Counted from the stretch's first letter, positions 27,042 through 35,128 are shown. The stretch: DNA of 64,000 nt from Streptomyces sp. H27-H1 (GCF_026627445.1 NZ_JAPNLJ010000004.1:248001-312000), one strand, 5' to 3'. Program-made: numbers and translations. The notes: generated from the sequence alone by a model not told the origin.

Positions 27042-27868
27042 CCGTCCTAGTAGCCAGTGACCTCGACCGCACGCTCATCTACTCCTCGGCCGCGCTCGCC
27101 CTGACCATGCCCGACCCGGTGGCCCCGCGACTGCTGTGCGTGGAGGTGCACGAGAGCAAGCCGCTGTCGTACATGACCGAGACGGCGGCGGGGCTGCTGG
27201 CGGAACTGTCCGCCGACCCGCGTGCGGTGTTCGTGCCGACCACCACCCGCACGCGCAAGCAGTACCAGCGCATCCGCTTCCCCGGGCGGCCCGCCAAGTA
27301 CGCGATCTGCGCCAACGGAGGCCAACTGCTGGTGGACGGGGTCCCGGACCGGGACTGGCGCCGCCAGGTCGCGGCCCGGCTCGCCGCGGAATCCGCTCCG
27401 CTGGAGGAGATGAACGCGCACCTGATGTCCGTGGCCGACCCGCAGTGGCTGCGCAAGGCGCGGGTGGCGGAGGACCTGTTCGCGTACCTGGTCGTGGAAC
27501 GGGCACTGGTCCCCGCGGAGTGGATCAAGGCGCTGACGGAATGGGCCGAGGCGCGCGGCTGGACGGTCTCGCTGCAGGGCCGGAAGATCTACGCCGTCCC
27601 GCGTCCGCTGACCAAGAGCGCGGCGATGCACGAGGTGGCCCGGCGTACGGAGGCCACCACCACGCTCGCCGCCGGGGACTCACTGCTCGACGCGGACCTG
27701 CTGCTCGCGGCGGACGCGGGCTGGCGGCCGGGCCACGGGGAGCTGGCCGACGCCGACTGGACGGCGCCGCACGTCACGGCGCTGACGCAGGCGGGCGTGC
27801 TGGCGGGCGAGGAGATCGTGCGGTCGTTCACCCGCGAAGTAGCGCGACTGGGCACACCCTCCACCTGA
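27038..27868 (+). CDS. HAD family hydrolase of the Ter operon
   Basis: This 276-residue HAD-superfamily protein has motif I ASDLDRTLIYSS (nucleophile and acid/base Asp), a Thr-containing motif II FVPTTTRTRKQYQR, a lysine in GRKIYAVPRPLTK, and motif IV LAAGDSLLDADLLLAAD. A type IIB-like cap lies between motifs II and III. It is probably a phosphatase acting last in the pathway of the lyase and PRTase proteins. The GTG start overlaps the preceding stop (GTGA). The substrate is unknown. Confidence 0.88.
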   Translation: MTVLVASDLDRTLIYSSAALALTMPDPVAPRLLCVEVHESKPLSYMTETAAGLLAELSADPRAVFVPTTTRTRKQYQRIRFPGRPAKYAICANGGQLLVDGVPDRDWRRQVAARLAAESAPLEEMNAHLMSVADPQWLRKARVAEDLFAYLVVERALVPAEWIKALTEWAEARGWTVSLQGRKIYAVPRPLTKSAAMHEVARRTEATTTLAAGDSLLDADLLLAADAGWRPGHGELADADWTAPHVTALTQAGVLAGEEIVRSFTREVARLGTPST

Positions 27869-27887
27869 TCATGGGCACACTGGGCCC

Positions 27888-28547
27888 ATGACCAAGGGCA
27901 ACAGCACCAAGATCACAGACGAGCTCTACCGGTACATGCTCGCGCACAACCCCCCGCTGGACGAGGTCCAGCGGGGGCTGGTGGCGACCACGTACGAGGT
28001 GTTCCCGGCCGTGTCCGGGATGCAGTCGGCGGAGGAACAGGGGCCGCTGCTGGCCTTCCTGGTCCGGCTGACCGGCGCGCGGCACATCGTGGAGGTCGGC
28101 ACCTTCACCGGCTTCTCCTCCCTGTCGATGGCGCAGGCCATGCCGGCGGACGGACGCCTCATCGCGTGCGACGTCTCGGAGGAGTGGACCGCGTACGCGC
28201 GCGAAGCCTGGGCGAAGGCCGGGGTCGCGGACCGCATCGACCTGCGGATCGCGCCCGCGCTCCAGACGCTGCGCGCGATGCCGGCCGAGCCGCACATCGA
28301 CCTGGCGTACGTGGACGCGGACAAGCAGAGCCAGATCGCCTACTGGGAGGAGCTCGTGCCGCGGCTGCGCCCCGGCGGGCTGCTCGTCACGGACAACACG
28401 CTGTACCACGGCGCGGTGCTGGACCCGTCGGCGACCGGTGCGGCGGCGGGGGTCCAGGCCTACAACGACCACGTCGCCGCGGACCCCCGCATGGAGTCGG
28501 TGATGCTGGCGATCTCCGACGGCATCACCCTCTCCCGCAAGCGCTAG
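27888..28547 (+). CDS. SAM-dependent O-methyltransferase (catechol/caffeoyl-CoA type)
   Basis: This 219-residue class I methyltransferase belongs to the PF01596 group. The SAM-binding motif is HIVEVGTFTGFSSLSMA, the post-I acidic residue is in LIACDVSEEW, and the metal-binding motif is LAYVDADKQSQIAYWE followed by LLVTDNTLYHG. Members use a divalent cation to methylate catechol-type or similar small molecules. It lies 19 bp after the HAD gene in the same direction, so it may extend the Ter operon. It is also common as a stand-alone gene. Its stop overlaps the end of the convergent zinc-ribbon gene by 4 bp. Confidence 0.92.
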   Translation: MTKGNSTKITDELYRYMLAHNPPLDEVQRGLVATTYEVFPAVSGMQSAEEQGPLLAFLVRLTGARHIVEVGTFTGFSSLSMAQAMPADGRLIACDVSEEWTAYAREAWAKAGVADRIDLRIAPALQTLRAMPAEPHIDLAYVDADKQSQIAYWEELVPRLRPGGLLVTDNTLYHGAVLDPSATGAAAGVQAYNDHVAADPRMESVMLAISDGITLSRKR

Positions 28548-28753
28548 CCGCAGCCACCCCCACCACAGCAGCCTCCGCCGCCCATCGGTGCGGCGGGGGC
28601 TGCGGAGGTTCCGCCGACGGCTACGGCGGAGAGCAGCCTGACGGTGTCGGCGTGACCGGCGGGGCAGTCGGCGGGGGCGGAGGACTCGGCCATGGGCCGG
28701 CTGACCTCGAAGGTGTCTTCGCAGGTCCGGCAGCGGTACTCGTAACGGGGCAT
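28544..28753 (-). CDS. FmdB-type zinc ribbon protein
   Basis: This 69-residue protein starts MPRYEYRCRTCEDTFEVSRPM, with a second ligand pair in ADCPAGH, forming a zinc ribbon of the FmdB/PF09723 type. The C-terminal half is Ala/Gly-rich and ends in a Cys cluster GGGGCCGGGGCG, which could bind an additional metal. Its function is unknown. Its stop codon overlaps the methyltransferase stop on the other strand. Confidence 0.88.
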   Translation of the reverse strand: MPRYEYRCRTCEDTFEVSRPMAESSAPADCPAGHADTVRLLSAVAVGGTSAAPAAPMGGGGCCGGGGCG

Positions 28754-28855
28754 GCGGTACAGGCTACGCAGTGCGGGCCGCTCCCCGGAATCCCCGAGAG
28801 GGTGTGGCCCCGGGCCCTGCCCGCGCCCGCGGGCCCACGCGCGGCGCCGTCGCCT

Positions 28856-28893
28856 GGGGCTCCGCCCCCGGACCCCGGTGGAACGGGCGAAGG
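28856..28893. repeat. Copy of a dispersed GC-rich Streptomyces-type repeat
   Basis: GGGGCTCCGCCCCCGGACCC begins a hairpin-capable element, and GGAACGGGCGAAGGG follows. A related copy lies at about 57545-57605, where the GGAACGGGCGAAGGG part is on the opposite strand. The same motif is familiar from many Streptomyces intergenic regions. Confidence 0.65.
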
Positions 28894-28942
28894 GAGGGTA
28901 AGGGGCGAGCCCCGCGCAGCGGTGTACCCGGCTCCGCCGGGG

Positions 28943-29917
28943 TCAGGGGGCCGGTGTGGTGGCGGACGCCGGGGGAAGGCCCAGCTCCGCCCGTGTCGGA
29001 GCGCCCTCCCAGTCGCCCGGCGAGGCGACCGCGAAGGCGCCGGCCGTCACCGCCCGGTCCAGCCGCCCGGCCGTGGTCAGTCCGTCGAGCAGCCCCGACA
29101 GATACCCCGCGACGAACGCATCGCCCGCACCCACCGCGCCGACGGCATCGACGGCATCGACGGCACGCGCGGGTGCGTGGACCGCCGAGCCGTCCTCCGC
29201 GTAGGCAGTCGCCCCGGCCGCGCCGAGCTTGACCACCACTTCGCCGACCCCGAGCGCCGTCAGTTCCCCGGCCTGGCCGGCCGGGTCGGCCGGCCCGCCC
29301 GGTGGCAGGCACAGCGGGAGTTCGCCGTCCGAGGCGATGAGGACGTCCACCGACGGCGCCCACTCACGGAGCACCGCCGCCGCCTCCTCCCCGTCCCACA
29401 GCCCGGCCCGGAAGCTGACGTCCAGGCAGACCAGCGCCGAGTGCTCGGCCGCGAGCCGCAGGGCTACGGCCGCCGCAGAGCGGGCCGAGCGGGAGAGGGC
29501 CGGGGTGATCCCGGTCAGGTGCAGGACCGTCGGCCGGGCCGCGGTGAAGGCGCGCTCCACGGAGCAGGCCTTGAGCCGCGAACCCGCCGATCCCGCCCGG
29601 GAGCGGACCCGCCCGAGCTCCGGGGGCCTCGGCTCCGCGAGCATCAGCCCGGTCGGGGCCCCGCCGTCGTCGAGGGAGGCCCCGCTGACGTCGACACCCT
29701 CGGCGCGCAGGGTCCGTAGGACCAGCTCACCGGCTTCGTCCTCGCCGACCGCACCCGCCCAGTGGACCGAGTGGCCGAGCCTGGCCAGCCCGATCGCGAC
29801 GTTCGACTCGGCGCCCGCGACGGAAACCTCCACGGTCCCGCCCTGCCGCAGCGGGCCGCCGCGCAGGGCGACCATCGTCTCCCCGAAGGTGAAGACGTCC
29901 GGCCCGGGCCCGGTCAT
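28943..29917 (-). CDS. PfkB family sugar-acid kinase (2-dehydro-3-deoxygluconate/galactonate kinase type)
   Basis: This 324-residue ribokinase-like enzyme has the N-terminal VFTFGETMVALRGG and the Gly-rich AGAESNVAIGLARLG. The catalytic/anion-hole motif AVGAGDAFVAGYLSGLL, with its Asp base, is near the C-terminus. Sequence style and the adjacent aldolase point to KDG/KDGal kinase, which phosphorylates 2-keto-3-deoxy sugar acids. Its start overlaps the aldolase stop (ATGA), so the two are coupled. Specificity for the gluco or galacto substrate cannot be read directly. Confidence 0.88.
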   Translation of the reverse strand: MTGPGPDVFTFGETMVALRGGPLRQGGTVEVSVAGAESNVAIGLARLGHSVHWAGAVGEDEAGELVLRTLRAEGVDVSGASLDDGGAPTGLMLAEPRPPELGRVRSRAGSAGSRLKACSVERAFTAARPTVLHLTGITPALSRSARSAAAVALRLAAEHSALVCLDVSFRAGLWDGEEAAAVLREWAPSVDVLIASDGELPLCLPPGGPADPAGQAGELTALGVGEVVVKLGAAGATAYAEDGSAVHAPARAVDAVDAVGAVGAGDAFVAGYLSGLLDGLTTAGRLDRAVTAGAFAVASPGDWEGAPTRAELGLPPASATTPAP

Positions 29918-30531
29918 GCGCAGACCGCCCTGAACTCCGCGGCCCGGCGACGCAGCGCGAACAGGTCGCCACCGTCGGCCGCGTCACCGATCAGCGGTGC
30001 GCCGACGCCGACGGCGACCGCGCCCGAGGACAGGAACTCGGCCGCGCTGGCCGAGTCCAGTCCGCCGGCCGGCACGAACGGCAGGTCGGGGAAGGGGGTG
30101 CGCAGCGCCCGCAGGTACGCCGGTCCGCCGATCGAGCCCGGGAACAGCTTGAGCGCGACTGCCCCCGCCGCGTCGGCTGCGATGACCTCGGTCGGGGTGA
30201 TGACCCCGGCCAGTACCGGCAGCCCCTGCCGGACCGATTCGTCCACTCCGGCGCCGAGCCCCGGGGTGACCATCAAGTTGGCTCCGGCCTCGGCGGCCCG
30301 CTGGGCGTCCTCGGCGGTGAGGACCGCGCCGGCCCCGAGCCACGCCTCGTCGCCGAGCTCCTTGCGGGCCCGGCCGATGACCTCCAGCGCGCCGGCCCCG
30401 CTGAGGGAGACCTCGATGAGCGGGACGCCCTCTTCGACGAGGGTCATGACGGTACGGAAGGACGCTTCCACGTCCCTTCCGCGGACGATGGCGACGAGCC
30501 GCTCTTGTCGCAGCGCTGCGCCGAACTCCAT
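29914..30531 (-). CDS. KDPG / KDPGal aldolase
   Basis: This 205-residue class I aldolase cleaves 2-keto-3-deoxy-6-phosphogluconate or -galactonate to pyruvate and glyceraldehyde-3-phosphate. The Schiff-base lysine is in VALKLFPGSIGGPAYLRAL, the catalytic Glu region is LIEVSLSG, and the phosphate site is FVPAGGLDSASAAEFL. ATG 30531 is chosen because it opens the conserved fold; the Pro-rich frame upstream looks non-coding. It is the first intact gene of the aldolase-kinase pair behind a FadR-type regulator. Confidence 0.9.
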   Translation of the reverse strand: MEFGAALRQERLVAIVRGRDVEASFRTVMTLVEEGVPLIEVSLSGAGALEVIGRARKELGDEAWLGAGAVLTAEDAQRAAEAGANLMVTPGLGAGVDESVRQGLPVLAGVITPTEVIAADAAGAVALKLFPGSIGGPAYLRALRTPFPDLPFVPAGGLDSASAAEFLSSGAVAVGVGAPLIGDAADGGDLFALRRRAAEFRAVCA

Positions 30532-30592
30532 GGGAATGCCTGCCTTCTGATGTGCGGGGGGTGGGGGAGGGGTGCCGGGTGGTGGTGGGGGC

Positions 30593-30739
30593 TCACCGCT
30601 CGGCGAAGGAGCCGTCGTCGTGGCGCCACTCAAGGTCGCGCCACGCTCGGCCGTTCTTGTCGGCTGCGCGGACGGCAGCCTCGATGTCGATGTCGATGTC
30701 GACGCCGGAGCCCGGCCGCCGCTCGGTACGGACGAACAT
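30593..30739 (-). pseudogene. Probable remnant of an enolase-superfamily sugar-acid dehydratase (galactonate dehydratase-like C-terminus)
   Basis: On the minus strand a 48-residue frame includes PGSGVDIDIDIEAAVRAADK and ends in WRDLEWRHDDGSFAER. This resembles the extreme C-terminus of DgoD-type dehydratases (pattern G-hydrophobic-E/D-x-D-E...WR-x-x-x-W-R-x-x-D-G-S-x-A-E). Only this tail is present; an in-frame TGA lies 13 codons upstream of the ATG at 30739. It sits between the GntR gene and the aldolase, where a dehydratase gene would be expected in a complete operon. I call it a remnant; the match is from memory of the family. Confidence 0.5.
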
Positions 30740-30847
30740 CCGGCGCGGTGGCGCCTCGGACGTCTCGATGCGGGGGCTTCACGGCGGTCGGTGTCATTTC
30801 ATGGGGGGGCAGCGGGACTCGGTCTGCGGGCCGGCGGTCTGCGGGGT

Positions 30848-31543
30848 CTACGCGTGGTCGCGCTTCGCCACGTCGAGTAGGTCGAGCACGGCCGTGTACG
30901 CCCCGTCCGGGTCCCCGGCCCGGACCTGGTCGACCACGGCCCGATGGATCGCGTAAGGATGCTCGGCCTCTCCCAGGTGCACCGTGCGGTCGCGTTCCAC
31001 GAGGGCCGGGATGATCACCCGGTACATCTGCGTGAAGAACAGGTTGTGCGAGGCGGTCAGCAGCGCCAGATGGAACGAGGCGTCCGCCCGGACGTGCAGC
31101 ACCGGGTCGGAGCCGCTCGCCGCCATCGCGGTCAGCGCCGCATCCAGCGCGGCGAGGTCCTGCGCGGTGGCCCGTACGGCGGCGAGCGCGGCCGCGGCCG
31201 GTTCGATCGAGCGGCGCAGCTCCAGGAGGTCCGAGAAGAAGCGGTCGGACGCGCCGGCCGCCAGCTTCCAGCGCAGGACGTCGGCGTCGAGGAGGTTCCA
31301 GTCGGTGCGCGGGCGCACGAAGGTGCCGCGCTTTTGACGGGCGTCCAGCAGGCCCTTGGCCATGAGCACCTTGACGGCCTCGCGGAGCACCGTCTGACTG
31401 ACGTCGAGCTCCTCCATGAGGCGGGGCAGGTCGAGCGTGGAACCCGCGTCGTAACTCCCGTCGAAGATCCTGCGGGCCAGCTCTTCCACCGCCGCCTTGT
31501 GGACTCCGCGGCCGACGTAGGCGGCCTCGCTGCTGCTGATCAT
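30848..31543 (-). CDS. GntR family regulator, FadR/FCD subfamily
   Basis: This 231-residue regulator has an N-terminal winged helix (about residues 15-80; IFDGSYDAGSTLDLPRLMEELDVSQTVLREAVKVL, then GTFVRPRTDWNLLD) and a C-terminal all-helical FCD domain (about 95-220). The latter has metal-binding residues in RADASFHLALLTASHN and HRAVVDQVRAGD. It sits in front of the sugar-acid aldolase and kinase and resembles DgoR-type regulators. It probably represses that operon until a sugar acid binds. Confidence 0.9.
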   Translation of the reverse strand: MISSSEAAYVGRGVHKAAVEELARRIFDGSYDAGSTLDLPRLMEELDVSQTVLREAVKVLMAKGLLDARQKRGTFVRPRTDWNLLDADVLRWKLAAGASDRFFSDLLELRRSIEPAAAALAAVRATAQDLAALDAALTAMAASGSDPVLHVRADASFHLALLTASHNLFFTQMYRVIIPALVERDRTVHLGEAEHPYAIHRAVVDQVRAGDPDGAYTAVLDLLDVAKRDHA

Positions 31544-31627
31544 CCCGGTTTCCCTCGCCGTTCTGGGGCTTTAATGCCTATTTTGCCCCCCGGCATGGCA
31601 AAGAATTGCACAAGTAATCGTTAATTA

Positions 31628-31638
31628 GCAATTATTGC
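31628..31638. promoter_or_regulatory. AT-rich inverted repeat upstream of the GntR gene
   Basis: GCAAT-T-ATTGC is a perfect 5+5 bp repeat within an unusually AT-rich stretch (about 31590-31640) 85 bp upstream of the GntR start. It could be an operator or upstream promoter element. No consensus was assigned. Confidence 0.35.
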
Positions 31639-31759
31639 GACGGGTAGCCGGAGTGTTGGATTCCGGATCTGGTGGTGGCGGCGGCTGACCAGGCCGAGCG
31701 CGTCAACGCATAGGCCCGGCCGGCTCCCGCACCGGACGGACCCCGCGTCGGTCTGCCGC

Positions 31760-32563
31760 CTACACCGGCCTGCCCACGGGCCTCCCGCTCGTACGGGCCC
31801 GGTGCTCCCGAGACGCCTGCTCGGGGTGGCGTGCGCGCCAGTACGGGTTGTCGTGCGGCAGGGCGCTGCCCACCCGCCCGTACATCCCGAACCACATCAG
31901 CATCACGCCGACCACGAAGCTGAACAGCACGTTGGGGATGTGGAAGGCCAGGAAGTTCATCTGAGTGTCGAGCAGTGCGAGGTTCACGAACCCGCTCGCG
32001 ATGAACAGCAGTCCCAGCACGATGTTGAGCGTCGAGGCGAAGCTGCCGCCGATCACCATCCCGGCGAACAGCAGCAGTCCGAAGCAGATCGACAGGACGC
32101 TCAGCGCGCCGTTGGTGTTGAGCGCGAGCACCGTGTCCCCGCCGGTGTCGAAGAATCCGATCCGGTCGATGAGCCCCAGGATCCCGAAGAGCACCAGCAG
32201 CAGCCCGGTCAGGCCGGCGCCGACCCGGTAGACCTGGCTGAGCTTGTGATCGGTGGGCAGGTGCTCGTCGAGCTGCGCGTTGACGGGACGCATGACGCGG
32301 TTCAGTACCGCGGGGAAGGACGGCCCGGGCGTGGGTGGTGGCCCGTACGGCTCGTGGGCCACGTACGGCGCGTAGTGCTCATGCGGCTCGTGGCATCCGT
32401 AGAGCGCGTGCGGCGAGTACGACTCGTGCGGTGCGGGCGACACGAGTGGTACGGGCGGTACGGGCGACGGGGGCGGCGCGGGAGGCGCCTGGGACCGGCG
32501 AGAGGCCCGGGACCAGCGAGGTCCGTGGGGCCAGTGGTGTGTGGGGGAAGCTTGGGCGGCCAT
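31760..32563 (-). CDS. DUF4383 membrane protein
   Basis: This 267-residue protein has a long Pro/His/Tyr-rich N-terminal region (about residues 1-90). Four transmembrane helices follow, in the DUF4383 pattern: LSQVYRVGAGLTGLLLVLFGILGLI, LSVLSICFGLLLFAGMVIGG, NIVLGLLFIASGFVNLALL and PNVLFSFVVGVMLMWFGMYGR. The C-terminus is basic. The ATG at 32563 has an excellent ribosome site (GAGGAGGG), which supports the unusual N-terminal extension as real. Its function is unknown. Confidence 0.85.
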   Translation of the reverse strand: MAAQASPTHHWPHGPRWSRASRRSQAPPAPPPSPVPPVPLVSPAPHESYSPHALYGCHEPHEHYAPYVAHEPYGPPPTPGPSFPAVLNRVMRPVNAQLDEHLPTDHKLSQVYRVGAGLTGLLLVLFGILGLIDRIGFFDTGGDTVLALNTNGALSVLSICFGLLLFAGMVIGGSFASTLNIVLGLLFIASGFVNLALLDTQMNFLAFHIPNVLFSFVVGVMLMWFGMYGRVGSALPHDNPYWRARHPEQASREHRARTSGRPVGRPV

Positions 32564-32653
32564 GGCGCCCTCCTCTGCTCCGTTCCTGGCCCCTCCAGCA
32601 TCCGCTGGTGCCCACCATCGGACAACCCCGGCCGGTGGCGGCCGGGCCGCGGC

Positions 32654-33901
32654 TCAGGCGTGGCCGCGCTCGGTCCGGATGTCCGACACCACCCGCTGCA
32701 CGCCCGACCGCACGGCCTCCGTCTCCTGGAGGAAGGCCCAGTAGTCGGGATGGCGGTCCTCCAGGGCGGCCAGCGCCCGGGTCACCCGGGCCACCGCCTC
32801 GTCCAGCGGACGCGCGTGCCGGTCCTCGGGGACCGTACGGCCCTCCATCGCCAGCCGCTGCGCGTCCCGGATCGCGAACCGCGTCCGCTGCACCTCCGCC
32901 TGCGGGTCCCGCGCCACCGCCTCCAGCCGGGTCAGCCGGTCCTGCGCCGCCGACACCGCCTCGTCGGTGGCGTCCAGCGAAGTCCGCACCGCCTCCACCA
33001 GGGCCGTCACATCGGCCCAGCGCTGCTGGTCGCGCGCCCGGCCGGCCTCCGCGAGCCGCTCCTCCGCCTGCGCGACGTCCCGTACCGCCTGCTCCGGCAC
33101 CTGCTGGAGGTCCTGCCAGCAGGCCGCGCTGAAGCGCCGGCGCAGCTCGCTGAGGACCGGATCCACCCGGTCCGCCCGGTTGCGCAGCGCCTGCGCCCGG
33201 GTCCGCAGGCTCACCAGCCGCCGGTCGATCTCCGCGGCCCGCTCCGGGAGCCGCGCCGCCTCGGCCCGTATCGCCTCGGCGTCACGCAGGATCCGGTCGG
33301 CGCGCTGGACGGTCTCCTGCACCCCGTGCTGCGCGGCGCCCTGGTTCAGCTTGGTCAGCTCCGGCCCCAGCGCGGCCAGCCGGGCGGCGAGGTCGTCGGC
33401 CCGGATCCCCTTGCCGCGTACGTCGTCCAGCGCCGTGCTCGCCGCGAGCAGCGCGGCCCTGGCCCGCTCCCGGGCGGGCGCCACCCGGGCCAGCTGGGTC
33501 TCGGCCCGGTCCAACAGCGGCTGCAGGCCCTGAGCGAACCGGTCGAGTTCGCCCTTGACCCGCACCAGCTCGTCCTTGGCCCGCGTCAGCTCCTCGCGGG
33601 CCCGCGTCGCGGCGGACGCCTCCAACTCCACCCGATCGAGATCGTGCGCGTCGACGGCGTCGATGTAGACATGGCTGACCTGGTCGATCCGCTGCCCGAG
33701 CGCGACGAACCCCTCACTCGCCCGGCGCGCCTCCGGCGAGCCGTCAGCGGCCGCGATCGTCTCGATGGAGATCCGCAGATCCCGCTGAGCGGTGTCCAGC
33801 TCGTAGAACGCCGCCGCGGCGGCATCCTTCGCCGCCTGCGCATCCGCCCGCCGACTCTCGTCCCGCCCGCCACCGAACCACCGCCGGGGTGCCGTCGTCA
33901 C
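32654..33901 (-). CDS. Coiled-coil protein of unknown function
   Basis: This 415-residue protein is almost entirely alpha-helical, with long heptad-like stretches rich in Ala, Arg, Glu and Leu (for example LARVAPARERARAALLAAST and EIDRRLVSLRTRAQALRNRA). It has no signal peptide or membrane segment. The GTG at 33901 follows GGGAGAGG and gives the start VTTAPRRWFGGGRDESRRAD. I do not recognise a named enzymatic family; similar proteins are common in Streptomyces. Scaffold or phage-shock-like functions are possible but unsupported. Confidence 0.8.
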   Translation of the reverse strand: MTTAPRRWFGGGRDESRRADAQAAKDAAAAAFYELDTAQRDLRISIETIAAADGSPEARRASEGFVALGQRIDQVSHVYIDAVDAHDLDRVELEASAATRAREELTRAKDELVRVKGELDRFAQGLQPLLDRAETQLARVAPARERARAALLAASTALDDVRGKGIRADDLAARLAALGPELTKLNQGAAQHGVQETVQRADRILRDAEAIRAEAARLPERAAEIDRRLVSLRTRAQALRNRADRVDPVLSELRRRFSAACWQDLQQVPEQAVRDVAQAEERLAEAGRARDQQRWADVTALVEAVRTSLDATDEAVSAAQDRLTRLEAVARDPQAEVQRTRFAIRDAQRLAMEGRTVPEDRHARPLDEAVARVTRALAALEDRHPDYWAFLQETEAVRSGVQRVVSDIRTERGHA

Positions 33902-34013
33902 AGTCGCCTCTCCCGTACCCGGTCCGCAATTCCCCTGCCCCGGCCCATTCTCCCTCACGGGAACGGGTTTGCGTGGGGACTACGCCCTGCATGTAGGCTG
34001 TCCACTCATCCAC

Positions 34014-34085
34014 GGGTGCGTAGCTCAGGGGTAGAGCGCTGCTCTTACAAAGCAGATGTCGGCGGTTCGAAACCGTCCGCGCCCA
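34014..34085 (+). tRNA. tRNA-Val (anticodon UAC)
   Basis: A full cloverleaf can be drawn: acceptor arms GGGTGCG/CGCGCCC, D-arm region TAGCTCAGGGGTAGAGC, anticodon stem CTGCT/AGCAG with loop CTTACAA (anticodon TAC), and T arm GGCGG-TTCGAAA-CCGTC. The discriminator is A34085. A full CCA tail is not encoded; the genome reads ACA after the acceptor stem. A strong terminator follows. Confidence 0.97.
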
Positions 34086-34090
34086 CAGTG

Positions 34091-34126
34091 AGAAGACCCC
34101 CCGCCGTTCACGGCGGGGGGTCTTCT
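34091..34126 (+). terminator. Terminator after tRNA-Val
   Basis: Perfect 16-bp arms (34091-34106 and 34111-34126) with a TTCA loop. A near-copy, with one mismatch, recurs at about 34816-34845. Confidence 0.9.
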
Positions 34127-34324
34127 GTGTCCACATCCTGACCGACATCGGCGGCGACCACCGTCAGGGACGACCTGTCGGCGCCAGAGCGGCTGGAGCA
34201 GTCGCAGGCTGTTTGGCCCGTTGTGGGTCCGCTGCCTGTCAAGTCACGTGATGAGGGGACATGACGTGTCCTGCGAGCCGAGGGCTTACTGGGATCTCCC
34301 ACTTCCCCACTGAAGGAGAATCCC

Positions 34325-34777
34325 ATGGCCCGTATTTCCCGGAAGCACCGTCTGACGATGTTCGCCCTTTCGGCCACCTTCGTCGGAGGAGGCGCGTTGC
34401 TGCCCACCAGCGCATTCGCCGCCCCGGCTACGCCGCATCCCGGCGATCTGGCCGCAAGCGCAGCCACCCGTGCCGAGACGAACTTTGTTAATGAGAGCAA
34501 AGGCGGGTGGGGCGGGTGGGGCGAGCAGGATGGAGTGGGCAAACGAACGAACGGACACAAAAACAATAAGAAGCGCGGCAACCAGCCTCGGGACGTGGAG
34601 AACATGCCCGGCTGTAAATTCGTCAGTGGCAAGGTGTACTGCGAGGTCAAACCTGACCCGAAGCCTGCCGAGCCGAAGCCTGAGATCGAGGTTCGGCCCG
34701 GCCGGGTGATTCCCGGCCCGGGTCCGTTCGTGGACCCCGCGACCGGCGCGGACACACGGGGGAAGGCGCCGAAGTGA
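34325..34777 (+). CDS. Small secreted protein of unknown function
   Basis: This 150-residue protein has a clear signal peptide (KHRLTMFALSATFVGGGALL, cleavage likely after TSAFA near residue 32). The mature part is short and basic. A Gly/Trp/Asn/Lys-rich stretch (SKGGWGGWGEQDGVGKRTNG, then HKNNKKRGN) precedes a two-Cys segment MPGCKFVSGKVYCEV and a Pro/Lys/Glu repeat tail. AAGGAGAA before the ATG is a good ribosome site. Base composition around 34540-34580 is much more AT-rich than its neighbours. It lies between tRNA-Val and a copy of the tRNA's terminator, which may signal acquisition. Confidence 0.75.
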   Translation: MARISRKHRLTMFALSATFVGGGALLPTSAFAAPATPHPGDLAASAATRAETNFVNESKGGWGGWGEQDGVGKRTNGHKNNKKRGNQPRDVENMPGCKFVSGKVYCEVKPDPKPAEPKPEIEVRPGRVIPGPGPFVDPATGADTRGKAPK

Positions 34778-34811
34778 GCAACCTGACCGGACACCAATAG
34801 GTCCGCGACTC

Positions 34812-34848
34812 GAGAGACCCCCGCCGTTCACGGCGAGGGGTCTTCTTG
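34812..34848 (+). terminator. Terminator after the secreted-protein gene; near-copy of the tRNA-Val terminator
   Basis: The inverted repeat around CCGCCGTTCACGGCG, flanked by GAGACCCC and GGGGTCTTCTTGT, follows the gene by about 35 bp. It is nearly identical to the hairpin at 34091-34126. Confidence 0.8.
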
Positions 34849-34897
34849 TATTGCTCGGAAAGGGCGCCGGGTCGGCCGGGAGCGGGATAGTGGGGGT

Positions 34898-35122
34898 ATG
34901 TGCCGATCCATTAAGACGCTGCGTCCGCCCGTGATTCCGGAGAAGGCGACCGAGGAGGAGATTCGGGCCGCCGCCTTGCAGTACGTGCGGAAGGTGTCCG
35001 GGTTCCGGGCGCCCGCCGCGCACAACCAGGAGGTCTTCGCGGCTGCCGTCGATGCTGTCGCGGAGGCGACCCGGGAGTTGCTGGAGGGGCTTCAGGTCAG
35101 GGGGGCGGGGGCGGCCGGGTAG
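34898..35122 (+). CDS. DUF2277 family protein
   Basis: This 74-residue protein has the typical DUF2277 start MCRSIKTLRPPVIPEKATEEEIRAAALQYVRKVSGFR and the sequence AAHNQEVFAAAVDAVAEAT. It is a small helical protein widespread in bacteria and of unknown function. The conserved Cys2 is notable. It is convergent with the broken universal stress protein gene. Confidence 0.9.
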   Translation: MCRSIKTLRPPVIPEKATEEEIRAAALQYVRKVSGFRAPAAHNQEVFAAAVDAVAEATRELLEGLQVRGAGAAG

Positions 35123-35128
35123 GGGCGG

